64,000 nt of DNA, taken from positions 1 through 64,000 of the forward strand of contig JAQXEH010000049.1 in the NCBI GenBank assembly GCA_029250925.1. Reading direction: 5' to 3'. The notes under the pieces were generated by a model. That model saw only the letters and a list, made by a program, of their open reading frames with translations, was not told the origin of the DNA and searched no databases. This DNA comes from Hellea sp. (GTDB lineage Bacteria; Pseudomonadota; Alphaproteobacteria; Caulobacterales; Maricaulaceae). Positions within the stretch are counted from its first letter, which is position 1, and each line of letters begins with the position of its first letter. Below, one piece after another: positions 43,603-52,704 of the stretch. The translations under genes were made by a program, and so were the position numbers.

Positions 43603-45597
43603 CTACAGTGAACCATAATTTTTTAATATATTTTTACCCAAGGCTACTTCGAGTGGCATCAAAAAGTCCTCATAGTTACGCCATTGATCAACACCGCTGC
43701 TATAAATAGGCTGTCGAACTTGTTCCGAGCTCGCCGTACGAACAGAACGCTTGGTTTTATAAAAGTCCAAACATTCTTTTTCAAAAGGCAACTCGAGAAA
43801 TTTAAATAATTTTCTTACTTCAGTTTCTGTATTAGAGACTACATTCTCATATTGAACTTTATAAATCTTACCTGGCAGCACCTTATTCCAGTGACTCATT
43901 AAGTTTATATAATCTTTATAATAAGTACCAATTTCGTCGAGACCGTAAGTGAATTCCTGACCGCTAGCAAATAATTGTTTAAATCCCGAAAAACAACATG
44001 CCATAGGGTTCCTACGCGCATCAATTATCTTAGCGTTGGGCAATATTAGACTTATAAGACCTATATGACGAAAATTATTAGGCATCTTATCAATAAAATA
44101 AGGAAGTGGTCTTCGGTGCACCATAGTATCAGATATATAGGCGTCACCAAATTTTTTCATTTGTTCACCTGACAATTCACTGAGACAAGCAGGATATTTC
44201 GGCTCCTCGTTCTTTTTTCGTCGACCACCAAGTTCATAAGCAATCGCAGCTATATTTGGTAGCTCATATGTTCCTTCAATTTTAGAGTGTGATGCAAGAA
44301 TTTGCTCTATTAATGTAGAACCCGCTCTTGGCAACCCTACTATAAATATAGGGTCTTTTGCTAAAGACCCCATATCAATTTTGGAATTAAATAATTTTTT
44401 ATCACAAACCTTTTTTTGAGCTTCAAATCTTTGGCTCATCAAAGCTGGCGTATAATCTAACTGACTTTTTCTAAGGTCGTTACCTCTAGTAAAGCAATTA
44501 AAGGCATCCTTATATAAGCTATTATCTTCATAGTGTTTACCAAGCGCAAAACAAAAATGAGCTTGGTCATCAATACTTGTGTTAGGGTCATCCATATAAA
44601 CTTTCATTGTATCAACTTCAGTATCTAGAAATTTATAAGTTTTCAGATTTGCTAAACTCCAATATGCGTCACCAAAATTATTTCTCGCTGCATAAGCGCT
44701 GCGATAAGACAGTATAGCATCCTCAGTCTTACCTATGGTTTTCAAGGCATGCCCGTAGACTAGGAAAAGGTCTGATCTATTTTTAACTTTGGACAGTGCT
44801 TCTTCGTAGATCAATAGTGCCTGATCATAATTACCTACTGCCACTGATTGATTCGCAAAGCCAATCTTATAGTCAAGGTTATTGGGTTCACTTTTCAGTA
44901 ATAGAGTTGCTTGGTTTAATGCCTCTTTATACTTTTGCCGTCGGTAAAGGACATTCATATAATCAAATCTAGCTAAATTATTCTCAGGCTCAAATTCTAC
45001 AGCGCTTTCCAAAATAAATTCAGCATCATCTAACACATTAGTTTTAACGCCTAAGTCAGCTAATAACCGCATCCCCTCTACATGAGTTGGGTTTTCTATC
45101 ATAAATGAACGGCAAACATTTTCCGCTTTCAGATAACGTTTTTCTGCCATCATGTTTCGAACTGTTAATAACTTGGATGGCAGTTTAGATAATTTTTTAT
45201 ACGATTCTAAAGCAGAGTTTGCCTCTATTAGGTCACCCCGCTTACCAAGTAATCCAGCCAATGTTCTTAAACTCGTAGTTAGTGAGTTATTATGAATTAA
45301 AGCCTTACGGTATTCACTTATAGCCTTATCATTGTCACCTAAGTGGAAGTATATATTACCTTTTTCCTGATAAGCCCGTCCAAAGTCAGGCCTAATTTTT
45401 ATAATTTTCTCAAGGTTTTCTAGTGAAATATCGAAATTTCCATTAATTCGTTGAGTGACTGCCAACGCATATAGTGCGTCGCTATTTTCTGGGTCTTTCT
45501 TTACGAGATTTTCAGCCATTTCTTTAGCTTTTATAATTTCCCGTGACTGAACTAGCTCCATTATATTGTCTACAGAAACCATTATTGTTTCACTCAT
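43603..45597 (-). CDS. TPR-repeat protein fused to a C-terminal sulfotransferase
   Basis: A 664-residue protein. Residues 1 to about 400 form roughly ten TPR repeats (for instance ALYALAVTQRINGNFDISLENLEKII, PDFGRAYQEKGNIYFHLGDNDKAI). From about 415 the fold is a sulfotransferase: the 5'-PAPS loop FIVGLPRAGSTLIEQILASH, then IIDARRNPMACCFSGFKQ (3'-phosphate region) and a YENVVSNTE-type segment near the end. There is no signal peptide, so it acts in the cytoplasm or is membrane-bound by partners. Such TPR-sulfotransferases are common in marine bacteria but their substrates are mostly unknown. Confidence 0.88.
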   Translation of the reverse strand: MSETIMVSVDNIMELVQSREIIKAKEMAENLVKKDPENSDALYALAVTQRINGNFDISLENLEKIIKIRPDFGRAYQEKGNIYFHLGDNDKAISEYRKALIHNNSLTTSLRTLAGLLGKRGDLIEANSALESYKKLSKLPSKLLTVRNMMAEKRYLKAENVCRSFMIENPTHVEGMRLLADLGVKTNVLDDAEFILESAVEFEPENNLARFDYMNVLYRRQKYKEALNQATLLLKSEPNNLDYKIGFANQSVAVGNYDQALLIYEEALSKVKNRSDLFLVYGHALKTIGKTEDAILSYRSAYAARNNFGDAYWSLANLKTYKFLDTEVDTMKVYMDDPNTSIDDQAHFCFALGKHYEDNSLYKDAFNCFTRGNDLRKSQLDYTPALMSQRFEAQKKVCDKKLFNSKIDMGSLAKDPIFIVGLPRAGSTLIEQILASHSKIEGTYELPNIAAIAYELGGRRKKNEEPKYPACLSELSGEQMKKFGDAYISDTMVHRRPLPYFIDKMPNNFRHIGLISLILPNAKIIDARRNPMACCFSGFKQLFASGQEFTYGLDEIGTYYKDYINLMSHWNKVLPGKIYKVQYENVVSNTETEVRKLFKFLELPFEKECLDFYKTKRSVRTASSEQVRQPIYSSGVDQWRNYEDFLMPLEVALGKNILKNYGSL

Positions 45598-45646
45598 ACT
45601 TATACTTCCATATATGATTAGTTTAAAACACTATTTCTCAAAACAA

Positions 45647-45672
45647 ACAAGGCAGACCGAGGTCTGCCTTGT
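45647..45672 (-). terminator. Rho-independent terminator of the first TonB-receptor gene
   Basis: ACAAGGCAGACC, loop GA, GGTCTGCCTTGT form a perfect 12-bp stem 22 bases beyond the receptor stop on the minus strand. Downstream on that strand comes TTGTTTTGAG, a T-rich tail. It also shields the receptor from the sulfotransferase gene that starts 50 bases further on. Confidence 0.85.
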
Positions 45673-45694
45673 AAAATTGATATGATTTTAAATG

Positions 45695-48382
45695 TTAATT
45701 AAAATCGTAACGTACTCTAACACCGACTGTCCTTGGTCGGTTAGTAGTGGTACGTTGGATAAAGTCTTGTCTATTAATATTTAGTTGAGCTCGAGTGTTT
45801 GTGATATTTGTCGCAAACAATTCTGCTTTCCAACCCATATCTGAGTCACCAATACCAATAGCTCCATCCAGTATGAAGTATTTTTTCTGGTCCAATTGAG
45901 GCTCTGTAACTGTATCTACAAGAGAGTTCACTGATTTACCTGCGTACTTACCACCTAGCTGCCAGAATGCATCATAATCGTTGATAGCCCACTCATATCT
46001 AGCTCTACCACTGAGCTGGACTTTAGGAGTTAACGGCAATGATGAACCAGCATCAGCTAATAAGAAATCAAGAGCTGGGTCGATCCTAACTAGTTCAGTA
46101 TCATTAAATGATCCAGCCGCATAAAGAGTAAGATTATCCGTTGGAGCATAAGCTATGTCCCCTTCAAATCCTTTAATCTCAGCATCTCCGCCATTAACAA
46201 TAAATGTTAATACACTTACGTTTTGAGAGTCGAACTGAGAAACCTGTATGTCTTTCCAGTCAGTTTTATAAAATGAACCATTAAAACGCATTCTTCCGTC
46301 TAGAAGAGTTGCTTTCCAACCTAACTCCATACTTTCAAACGTGTCTGAGTTGAAAGCAAATGGAAGGCAAAATCCTGGGAAACCATTTCCGCGGGGGTTA
46401 ATTGCAACGGATTCACCGCATTCAAGTCCTGCTGTATTGGTGTTATTTGCTCCAGGAACATATAAGCCCTCTCCTGCTTGACTACCGATAGCGGTAGCCG
46501 CTGCTCGGTTAACTCCAGGCGGACGATATCCATCAGACCAAGAAGCGAATACTAGTAAATCATCAGTAGGAGTCCAAGAACCTGTGAATTTCAATAGAAC
46601 ATCATCGCGTTTCAGAGGAGTTAAGTCATTATAAACACCATCATATGATCGACCGCCTGTAACACTTGGTCTTATATCGTTTGTTGGGTCATTATCATCC
46701 ACGAACAAAGGACGGTTACCATATCTCCAAGCACCTATTCCGGTAAAATCGTATTCCAAATCATAGTAACGAGCACCTGCTTCAAGGTTAAACTGGTCTG
46801 TAACATCCCAATTTACTGAACCATAGAGGGCCATTTGCTTTTCAGACCGGTCATTATCATTACGGAACTGAGTAGCGTCATTTAATTCAAAAGTATTTAA
46901 CGTCTCTTGAGGAAAATCTGAGCGTGTAGTCACATCAATTGCCGCAAAGCCTAGGTCTGCAGGCGCCTGGTAGTTAAAACGTCCAATATGTTCGATTTTG
47001 AAATCTTCGTAGTAACCACCAACAGTGAAGTTAACAGGACCATCAAAATCTGATACTACGCGAAACTCTTGAGTAAATCGCGTGTTCTTATTTGTGATAT
47101 GTGCACTGTTAGATGGATCCCCACATTCAATAACTTCTGGGTCACCGCCAATTGTCGGGTCCAAACCATATACAGTTGAAGCATTGCTTCCTACACCGTT
47201 ATAATAAGAACCAACTAAATATTCACATGCATACCCTGGAATAAATCCACCAATATTTGTGTAACCAGTATAATCAATTTTGGCTTCAACATCACGGTCT
47301 AAATAAGCACCCGTGTATACTAAATCTAACTGACCCATGCGGCCATTAACAGTCCATGCCGTCTGATTGAAAGCATCATTATTGGAATCTTCCTGAAAAC
47401 GAGATACGTTTAAATCGCCTTTGGTTGGATCAAAATCCCAAACACCAGTTGTATCCAAAGTCTGACGCGAATGCTGTAGTAATACATCCCAATCATCATT
47501 TATGTTATATTTTGCACCAATTCTCATACCCGTATAAGTCGCATCGTTGAAATCATCTTCAACAAGCGCAGCGTTATTAGCTGTTGCAAAGTTAACCGGC
47601 ACAGTTACTCCGCCAGCCGGTACGACAGTTCCGTTAACAAAAGTAGTGCCTCCGGCGAATGTAACACTGCTTGCAGGAAAAGCTGGGTTTACGGCATTAC
47701 TTGCTGTAAACGTTCCTGCGACGTTATCAATGTAGCCGCCTTTTTTATCAGTGTAGAATACACCACGTAAAGCTAGCTTATCTTCAATTACAGGCACATT
47801 AAGAACCGCTTCTAAAGCCGTGCTATCTTCGCCGCCTTTAGTAAATGCATAGCTAGCAGATGCGCTAGCGGAATATTCATTCATAACTGGCTTATTTGTA
47901 ATAAGGCGAACAGTACCAGCCATTGAGCTTGCACCGTATAGTGTTCCTTGAGGTCCAGGAAGTACTTCGATACGTTCCATATCAGCAATATAGACATCTA
48001 AATTACGACCGCCTTGAGTTACAGGCTGTTCATCAAGATATAGAGAAACGTTCGGGGCTGAACCCTGTGATTCAGCAACTGTTATGTTAATCGCATCAAT
48101 AGCTGCTCCGCGAATATATAATTCGTTTTGACCTGGTCCTCTACCACCTGCATTTACACTGGGAAGGTATTTCACATAATCTTCAAAGCTATCAATATTT
48201 TGCTCTTCTAATTGTTCCGCATTAAAAGCCTGAACTGCTATAGCAACGTCTTGCATACTTTGCGTTCTTTTGGTTGCTGTAACAACAACTTCATCATCAA
48301 GCTGAGCAAAAGCTGGTGACGATAAACCGACAGCAGCAATTGCACCGATAGCAGTGCAGCTTAGTAGATTTAGTTTCTTCAT
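45695..48382 (-). CDS. TonB-dependent outer-membrane receptor (first)
   Basis: An 895-residue receptor. The N terminus has a signal peptide (MKKLNLLSCTAIGAIAAVGLSSPAFAQ). The TonB box and plug follow: DDEVVVTATKRTQSMQDVAIAVQAF (about 29-53), LDEQPVTQGGRNLDVYIADMERIEVLPGPQGTLYGASSMAGTVRLITNKP in order (about 110-160). The barrel ends in VRVRYDFN. AAGG GG precedes the ATG as a strong ribosome site. The plug style (VVTATKR, LYGASSMAGTVR) is like FecA-type receptors of Sphingomonadales-like alphaproteobacteria, with unknown ligand. An inverted repeat lies 70-85 bases upstream. Confidence 0.95.
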   Translation of the reverse strand: MKKLNLLSCTAIGAIAAVGLSSPAFAQLDDEVVVTATKRTQSMQDVAIAVQAFNAEQLEEQNIDSFEDYVKYLPSVNAGGRGPGQNELYIRGAAIDAINITVAESQGSAPNVSLYLDEQPVTQGGRNLDVYIADMERIEVLPGPQGTLYGASSMAGTVRLITNKPVMNEYSASASASYAFTKGGEDSTALEAVLNVPVIEDKLALRGVFYTDKKGGYIDNVAGTFTASNAVNPAFPASSVTFAGGTTFVNGTVVPAGGVTVPVNFATANNAALVEDDFNDATYTGMRIGAKYNINDDWDVLLQHSRQTLDTTGVWDFDPTKGDLNVSRFQEDSNNDAFNQTAWTVNGRMGQLDLVYTGAYLDRDVEAKIDYTGYTNIGGFIPGYACEYLVGSYYNGVGSNASTVYGLDPTIGGDPEVIECGDPSNSAHITNKNTRFTQEFRVVSDFDGPVNFTVGGYYEDFKIEHIGRFNYQAPADLGFAAIDVTTRSDFPQETLNTFELNDATQFRNDNDRSEKQMALYGSVNWDVTDQFNLEAGARYYDLEYDFTGIGAWRYGNRPLFVDDNDPTNDIRPSVTGGRSYDGVYNDLTPLKRDDVLLKFTGSWTPTDDLLVFASWSDGYRPPGVNRAAATAIGSQAGEGLYVPGANNTNTAGLECGESVAINPRGNGFPGFCLPFAFNSDTFESMELGWKATLLDGRMRFNGSFYKTDWKDIQVSQFDSQNVSVLTFIVNGGDAEIKGFEGDIAYAPTDNLTLYAAGSFNDTELVRIDPALDFLLADAGSSLPLTPKVQLSGRARYEWAINDYDAFWQLGGKYAGKSVNSLVDTVTEPQLDQKKYFILDGAIGIGDSDMGWKAELFATNITNTRAQLNINRQDFIQRTTTNRPRTVGVRVRYDFN

Positions 48383-48450
48383 ATTATTCCCCTTTAGTGA
48401 AATACAGTTTTATTCATGACCCTCATCATAAGAAAAGTTTCTACAACATC

Positions 48451-48467
48451 AATACTAATGTAGTATT
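48451..48467. promoter_or_regulatory. 17-bp inverted repeat upstream of the first TonB receptor
   Basis: AATACTA-ATG-TAGTATT is a perfect 7-3-7 palindrome, 69-85 bases upstream of the receptor ATG in the 159-base gap to the BCCT transporter gene. A regulator site is plausible; AT content makes chance possible. Confidence 0.35.
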
Positions 48468-48541
48468 TGTATCGCTAATGTTATGGTCTTAATACGATTG
48501 TGTGACATTATCACAACAAAATAACTCTATCAGTTAGGTGA

Positions 48542-50143
48542 TTAACCTATTTTTCTAAATAACAACGACCTTATTAGCGCAACTGACATAAACGCCATTA
48601 CAAGTGAAAAAGGTAGAGCACCAATTATCATAACAGACTTTAACGCCTCCATACCACCGCTAGCCAAAAGAGCGCCGGTTGTAGATGTCAAAATTAAACC
48701 CCAGATAACAATATGCTTGATATGTTTTTTTTCTGAGCTACCGGCTGATGATATAGTGTTTATGATAAGTATAGCTGAATCAGCGGAGGTGACTAAGTAT
48801 GTTAGGAGTAGTACGACGATTAAAAGAGACATTAAAACAGAAAAACTGGGTGATAATATTAAATTTATTGTCTCATAAAGCTGTGCGGATATATCTGCAT
48901 TAACTATCGCTCCTTTTGCGATGCCAACAAGCTCTAAATTTATAGCAGTGCCCCCAACAAGAGCAAACCAAGTAAGGGCCATTAATGTTGGGACCAACAT
49001 TGCTCCAAATATATACTCCCTTACAGTCCTTCCTCTTGAGACTCTGGCCAAAAACAAACCAACAAACGGCGCAAACCCAATCCACCATGCCCAATAAAAC
49101 ACAGACCAAGAAGACTGCCAAGAAGCTAATGCTTGTTCAGTTTCGTTACCATTTGCATTCCAAACGGATAGCGACATAGCAGGAAGAGCAAGTAAGTAAT
49201 CCCATATAGTTATGAAAAAAGACTTGAATGCAAAAAGAGTAGCACCAAAAAAAACAAAGAAAGATAATAATAAAATTGAAAAAATCATATTTATATTTGA
49301 TAGCCACTTAATACCTCTTTTAACACCAGAGGCCGCAGACAGTGTTGACGCAAGCATAATTATTACAAGTGCAATTAATTGAGCATTCAAAGTTGGCTTT
49401 CCATCAGCGTCACTTATCCATTCAGCCCCAGAGATATTGAATATACCAGCTGCAAACTGAGAAACCCCAAAGCCAATAGTAACACCAACACCAGAAATTG
49501 TGGCTATAATAGCCACTATATCAACAATATGTCCAAAAGTTCCATTTAAGCGATTTCCAAAAATAGGAAACAATCCAGAACGTATTGTTAATGGCAACCC
49601 CTTGTTGTAAGCAAAGTAGCCCAGCGATAAGCCCACAATACCGTAGCATGCCCAAGGCGTTAGCGCATAGTGAAACGCTGCCCACTTATATGCATATCTA
49701 ACATTTTCTGCTGATTGCCCCTCAACCAGACCCTTTATTACATCAGGATTATTTGCAAAATGAAAAATTGGTTCCGCAGTTGAGTAAGTCATCATACCTA
49801 CCCCAATGCCCGCCCCAAACATCATAGAAAACCAAGAAAAGTTTGAAAACTCCGGCTTTTCTTCAATGTGACCTAACCTAACAGCACCCGATTTAGGTAT
49901 TATTGCAAGGCTCAAACAGACTATTACAAAAAAGAAAGTAATATACATATACCAAGCACTAAAGTAGTGCACGGTATCAGTTTGAATTACAGATAAAATT
50001 TCGTTAGCATTTTGTGGCTTCAAAACGACCCAAATTGTAAATATGATTAAAGCGATCATTGCACCAAATGTAACCACTTTGTTAAAACCAGAATAGTATC
50101 CAGAATTAGCTACTTTAATTTCCAATTGTTTTGGTTTCAGCAT
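48542..50143 (-). CDS. BCCT-family transporter (betaine/carnitine/choline type)
   Basis: A 533-residue transporter with about twelve hydrophobic helices. The family glycine segment reads MMFGAGIGVGMMTYSTAEPIFHF near 105-127 and the signature region SWSVFYWAWWIGFAPFVGLFLARVSRGRTVREYIFG lies near 340-375. BCCT members carry betaine, choline, carnitine, taurine or DMSP; a glycine-rich loop alone does not choose among them. It is a candidate supplier of N-methylated substrate for soxBDAG 11 kb away, but this is only inference. Confidence 0.92.
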   Translation of the reverse strand: MLKPKQLEIKVANSGYYSGFNKVVTFGAMIALIIFTIWVVLKPQNANEILSVIQTDTVHYFSAWYMYITFFFVIVCLSLAIIPKSGAVRLGHIEEKPEFSNFSWFSMMFGAGIGVGMMTYSTAEPIFHFANNPDVIKGLVEGQSAENVRYAYKWAAFHYALTPWACYGIVGLSLGYFAYNKGLPLTIRSGLFPIFGNRLNGTFGHIVDIVAIIATISGVGVTIGFGVSQFAAGIFNISGAEWISDADGKPTLNAQLIALVIIMLASTLSAASGVKRGIKWLSNINMIFSILLLSFFVFFGATLFAFKSFFITIWDYLLALPAMSLSVWNANGNETEQALASWQSSWSVFYWAWWIGFAPFVGLFLARVSRGRTVREYIFGAMLVPTLMALTWFALVGGTAINLELVGIAKGAIVNADISAQLYETINLILSPSFSVLMSLLIVVLLLTYLVTSADSAILIINTISSAGSSEKKHIKHIVIWGLILTSTTGALLASGGMEALKSVMIIGALPFSLVMAFMSVALIRSLLFRKIG

Positions 50144-50179
50144 ATATTCATATCCATTTACAAGAAATTGGTAAGTAGC

Positions 50180-51631
50180 TTACTTAGCCATATTAATTTG
50201 AGCAGGCTTCATCCAGCATGCGTGAAAACCAACAGGTATTGCGTGTGGCAAACTAATTCTCGCCACTGGCCCTCTAGATATGTTTTGGGCGTCAAAAATT
50301 TGAAGCTCTTGTTTTTGTAATTTATTATTCCACATAAAACAAATAACATAACCATGGTCTTCCGATGCTTGGTTATCCGCTGGTGCAAACCAAGGTTCAC
50401 TGTACCAGCAATGCGCAGGACCATCACTCCAGCTGCCTAAGCTTTCACCAGAATCAGTGTCAAACTTTCTTAAACCTGTCCAGTGTAAAGTCTTCGGGTT
50501 ATGATCGACTAGATAGGCATATTGACTATGCATTCCTGTTAGCTGAGTGTCGTAACTTGGAAACTCACAATTGTAATCAGTATTTAAACACTCTTCTTGG
50601 CATTCACCCGATTTTAAGTTCATCCTGTATCTCCAAAGACGTGCTTCCATACCTAGGTTAGCAATCATCTTTGCGGTTTTTATCTCATTAATTTCCCCGT
50701 TAGTGTCTTTCGTTGGCATGAAACGACAAGCCGTCATTACAATCTCATCTCCTTCCTCCCAACAATTAATAACGTGATAAAGAAAACAAGGAGTGAATTC
50801 GAACCACTTGATTTCTTCAGATTTTCCATATCTAGGAATAACACCAAATCGGGAGTTCATGGATGAATTAAATCTAATCTTATGCCTGCCCGCCGCTAAA
50901 GCGTCTTCATCGTGGTATACAGGCAAATCATGCAATATAGAATAATTTTGCGTTATTCCCATATCGTGCGGCAATCTATTTCCAGGCAGTACAATGGGGA
51001 CATGATGAATGAGTTTCCCTCCTTTGTCGATTACACCATAAGCCATAAAAGGGGCATAATCGAAATAATCAAAAAACATCATTTCACCAGTAACCTCGTC
51101 AACTTTCGGGTGGGCCGACATACCTTGCCCAGGAGAACGTGAATAATCTTTTGATCCAATTGTATCCAAAGTTACCGGGTCTAAAAAATAAGATTTTCCT
51201 GCGAGGTACCACGTTGCAACAGCATTTCCAGCATGCCCAATAACATCTGTATTAGCTGCATCTGCCATAGGCCTATCTTTTCTACCTTTAAGTGAATTCA
51301 TAATTCCCCAGTGCGACTCTTGACCTTGGCGATCATTCTCCAGCCACCCTTCAGTCCGGATCCATTTATTGCGGTAAGTTAGTTTCCCATTTTCGAAGTG
51401 AGCAGAATGTATCATTCCATCGCCATCAAAAGGATGATAGGAACCTTTTGGTTTAAAACGCGGATTCGGTCCATTTCGTAAGTAGACGCCATTAAGATCT
51501 TTGGGAATTTTTCCTTCTACTGGAAGGTCAGTTAAGCACTCTTCACTCAAAACCGGAGCAAATACACCAGTAAGCATTGGTCCATGTGAATTCCCGAATG
51601 GAGCTTTATCATGATTAAAAGGTGAGTTCAT
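50180..51631 (-). CDS. Carotenoid-cleavage / lignostilbene-type dioxygenase (RPE65 family)
   Basis: A 483-residue non-heme iron oxygenase that splits a conjugated double bond. I start at the ATG at 51631 (AGGGA precedes it by five bases) rather than at 51646. The four iron histidines are visible: in SAHPKVD (about 174), PHDMG (about 222), FLYHVIN (about 286) and GFHACWM (about 470). Carotenoids, apocarotenals, stilbenes or related phenylpropanoids are possible substrates; the neighbouring esterase, ligases and thiolases favour a degradative role. No signal peptide is seen. Confidence 0.9.
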   Translation of the reverse strand: MNSPFNHDKAPFGNSHGPMLTGVFAPVLSEECLTDLPVEGKIPKDLNGVYLRNGPNPRFKPKGSYHPFDGDGMIHSAHFENGKLTYRNKWIRTEGWLENDRQGQESHWGIMNSLKGRKDRPMADAANTDVIGHAGNAVATWYLAGKSYFLDPVTLDTIGSKDYSRSPGQGMSAHPKVDEVTGEMMFFDYFDYAPFMAYGVIDKGGKLIHHVPIVLPGNRLPHDMGITQNYSILHDLPVYHDEDALAAGRHKIRFNSSMNSRFGVIPRYGKSEEIKWFEFTPCFLYHVINCWEEGDEIVMTACRFMPTKDTNGEINEIKTAKMIANLGMEARLWRYRMNLKSGECQEECLNTDYNCEFPSYDTQLTGMHSQYAYLVDHNPKTLHWTGLRKFDTDSGESLGSWSDGPAHCWYSEPWFAPADNQASEDHGYVICFMWNNKLQKQELQIFDAQNISRGPVARISLPHAIPVGFHACWMKPAQINMAK

Positions 51632-51704
51632 AGTGTTCCCTAACATAATTAGCTGATTTAAACTAATAGTCTCAGACTAGTTTTTTAAAGTAATCAAGTA
51701 AAAT

Positions 51705-52622
51705 TTATTTGCAAGCTACTTCATATTCCAATTTTAAATTGTCTATAATAGCGGATACACTTTCAATTGATTTCACTGAACCCACACCGTGCCCTGCAGA
51801 CCAAATATCACGCCAAGCTTTTATTTTTTTATCAGAACCACTGAGATCCATACCGGAGCCTGAACCTATATTATTAAGATCAAAACCCATTTTTAATAAT
51901 GACTGTTTTAAATATAGAGCATTTGCTCCAGTTAATTTATCAGATAAAATGAGATCATTAAAGGTAGCCTGAGTAATCATTTTCTTATATTCAGTAGTCG
52001 CTATACTTTCATCTGATGCAATAAAACTAGTCCCCATATAACAACAATTAGCTCCGGCTATTTGCGCAGCTCTGATGGATGCCCCAGAGCTTATACCTCC
52101 AGCTAATATTACAAAACCATTATAAAAACTGCGAACTTCACTTACAAATGAATACCCATTCATATGCCCTGTATGCCCACCTGCCCCGAAACTGACTAAA
52201 GCAAGACCGTCTACGCCTGCAGATATAGCTTTTTTTGCAAGTTCAATCGAATTAACATCAGCAATTACAAACCCTCCATAACTATGAACAATATCTATAA
52301 CTGGAATAGGAGACCCTAATGCAGTTATCACAATCTTAGGTTTGTATTTTTTCAAAAGAATTAACTCCTCCTCCAATCTATCATATGTTTTATGTGTAGT
52401 GAGGTTTACTGCATATGGAACGTTGTTGCCGGAAAGGTTTTTATTTATGTCAAATAACCACTTATCAAGAGTGGTCAATTTTCGAGCATTTGGAAAAGGA
52501 AAGGAACCTACAACACCGGACCTACAGCACGCAGTAACCAATTCAGGACCTGAAACCAAAAACATCGGTGCAACTATGACCGGTAAGGATAATTCATTCA
52601 AAAAATGTAAACTTTTAATCAT
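51705..52622 (-). CDS. Nitronate monooxygenase-like FMN-binding oxidoreductase
   Basis: A 305-residue TIM-barrel FMN protein of the 2-nitropropane dioxygenase (NMO) group. Visible are PVIVAPMFLVSGPELVTACC (14-33), the phosphate-binding GGISSGASIRAAQIAGANCCYMGTSF (about 171-196) and the GFGAGGHTGHMNG loop with the likely catalytic His near 151. NMO enzymes detoxify alkyl nitronates, but many relatives are enoyl reductases or have unknown substrates. It is divergent from the thiolase pair, sharing an 82-base promoter gap. Confidence 0.87.
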   Translation of the reverse strand: MIKSLHFLNELSLPVIVAPMFLVSGPELVTACCRSGVVGSFPFPNARKLTTLDKWLFDINKNLSGNNVPYAVNLTTHKTYDRLEEELILLKKYKPKIVITALGSPIPVIDIVHSYGGFVIADVNSIELAKKAISAGVDGLALVSFGAGGHTGHMNGYSFVSEVRSFYNGFVILAGGISSGASIRAAQIAGANCCYMGTSFIASDESIATTEYKKMITQATFNDLILSDKLTGANALYLKQSLLKMGFDLNNIGSGSGMDLSGSDKKIKAWRDIWSAGHGVGSVKSIESVSAIIDNLKLEYEVACK

Positions 52623-52704
52623 TATATTCAGTACCCCAATATTTTTACTGTACTATAGCTTGAAGTGATGCTTTTCAATGGATAGAATAAATCAGGGGAT
52701 TTGT

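Noticed and set aside
47547-47735. Plus-strand ORF inside the first TonB receptor
   Set aside because: Low-complexity antisense shadow of the receptor's Ala/Val/Thr-rich loop.
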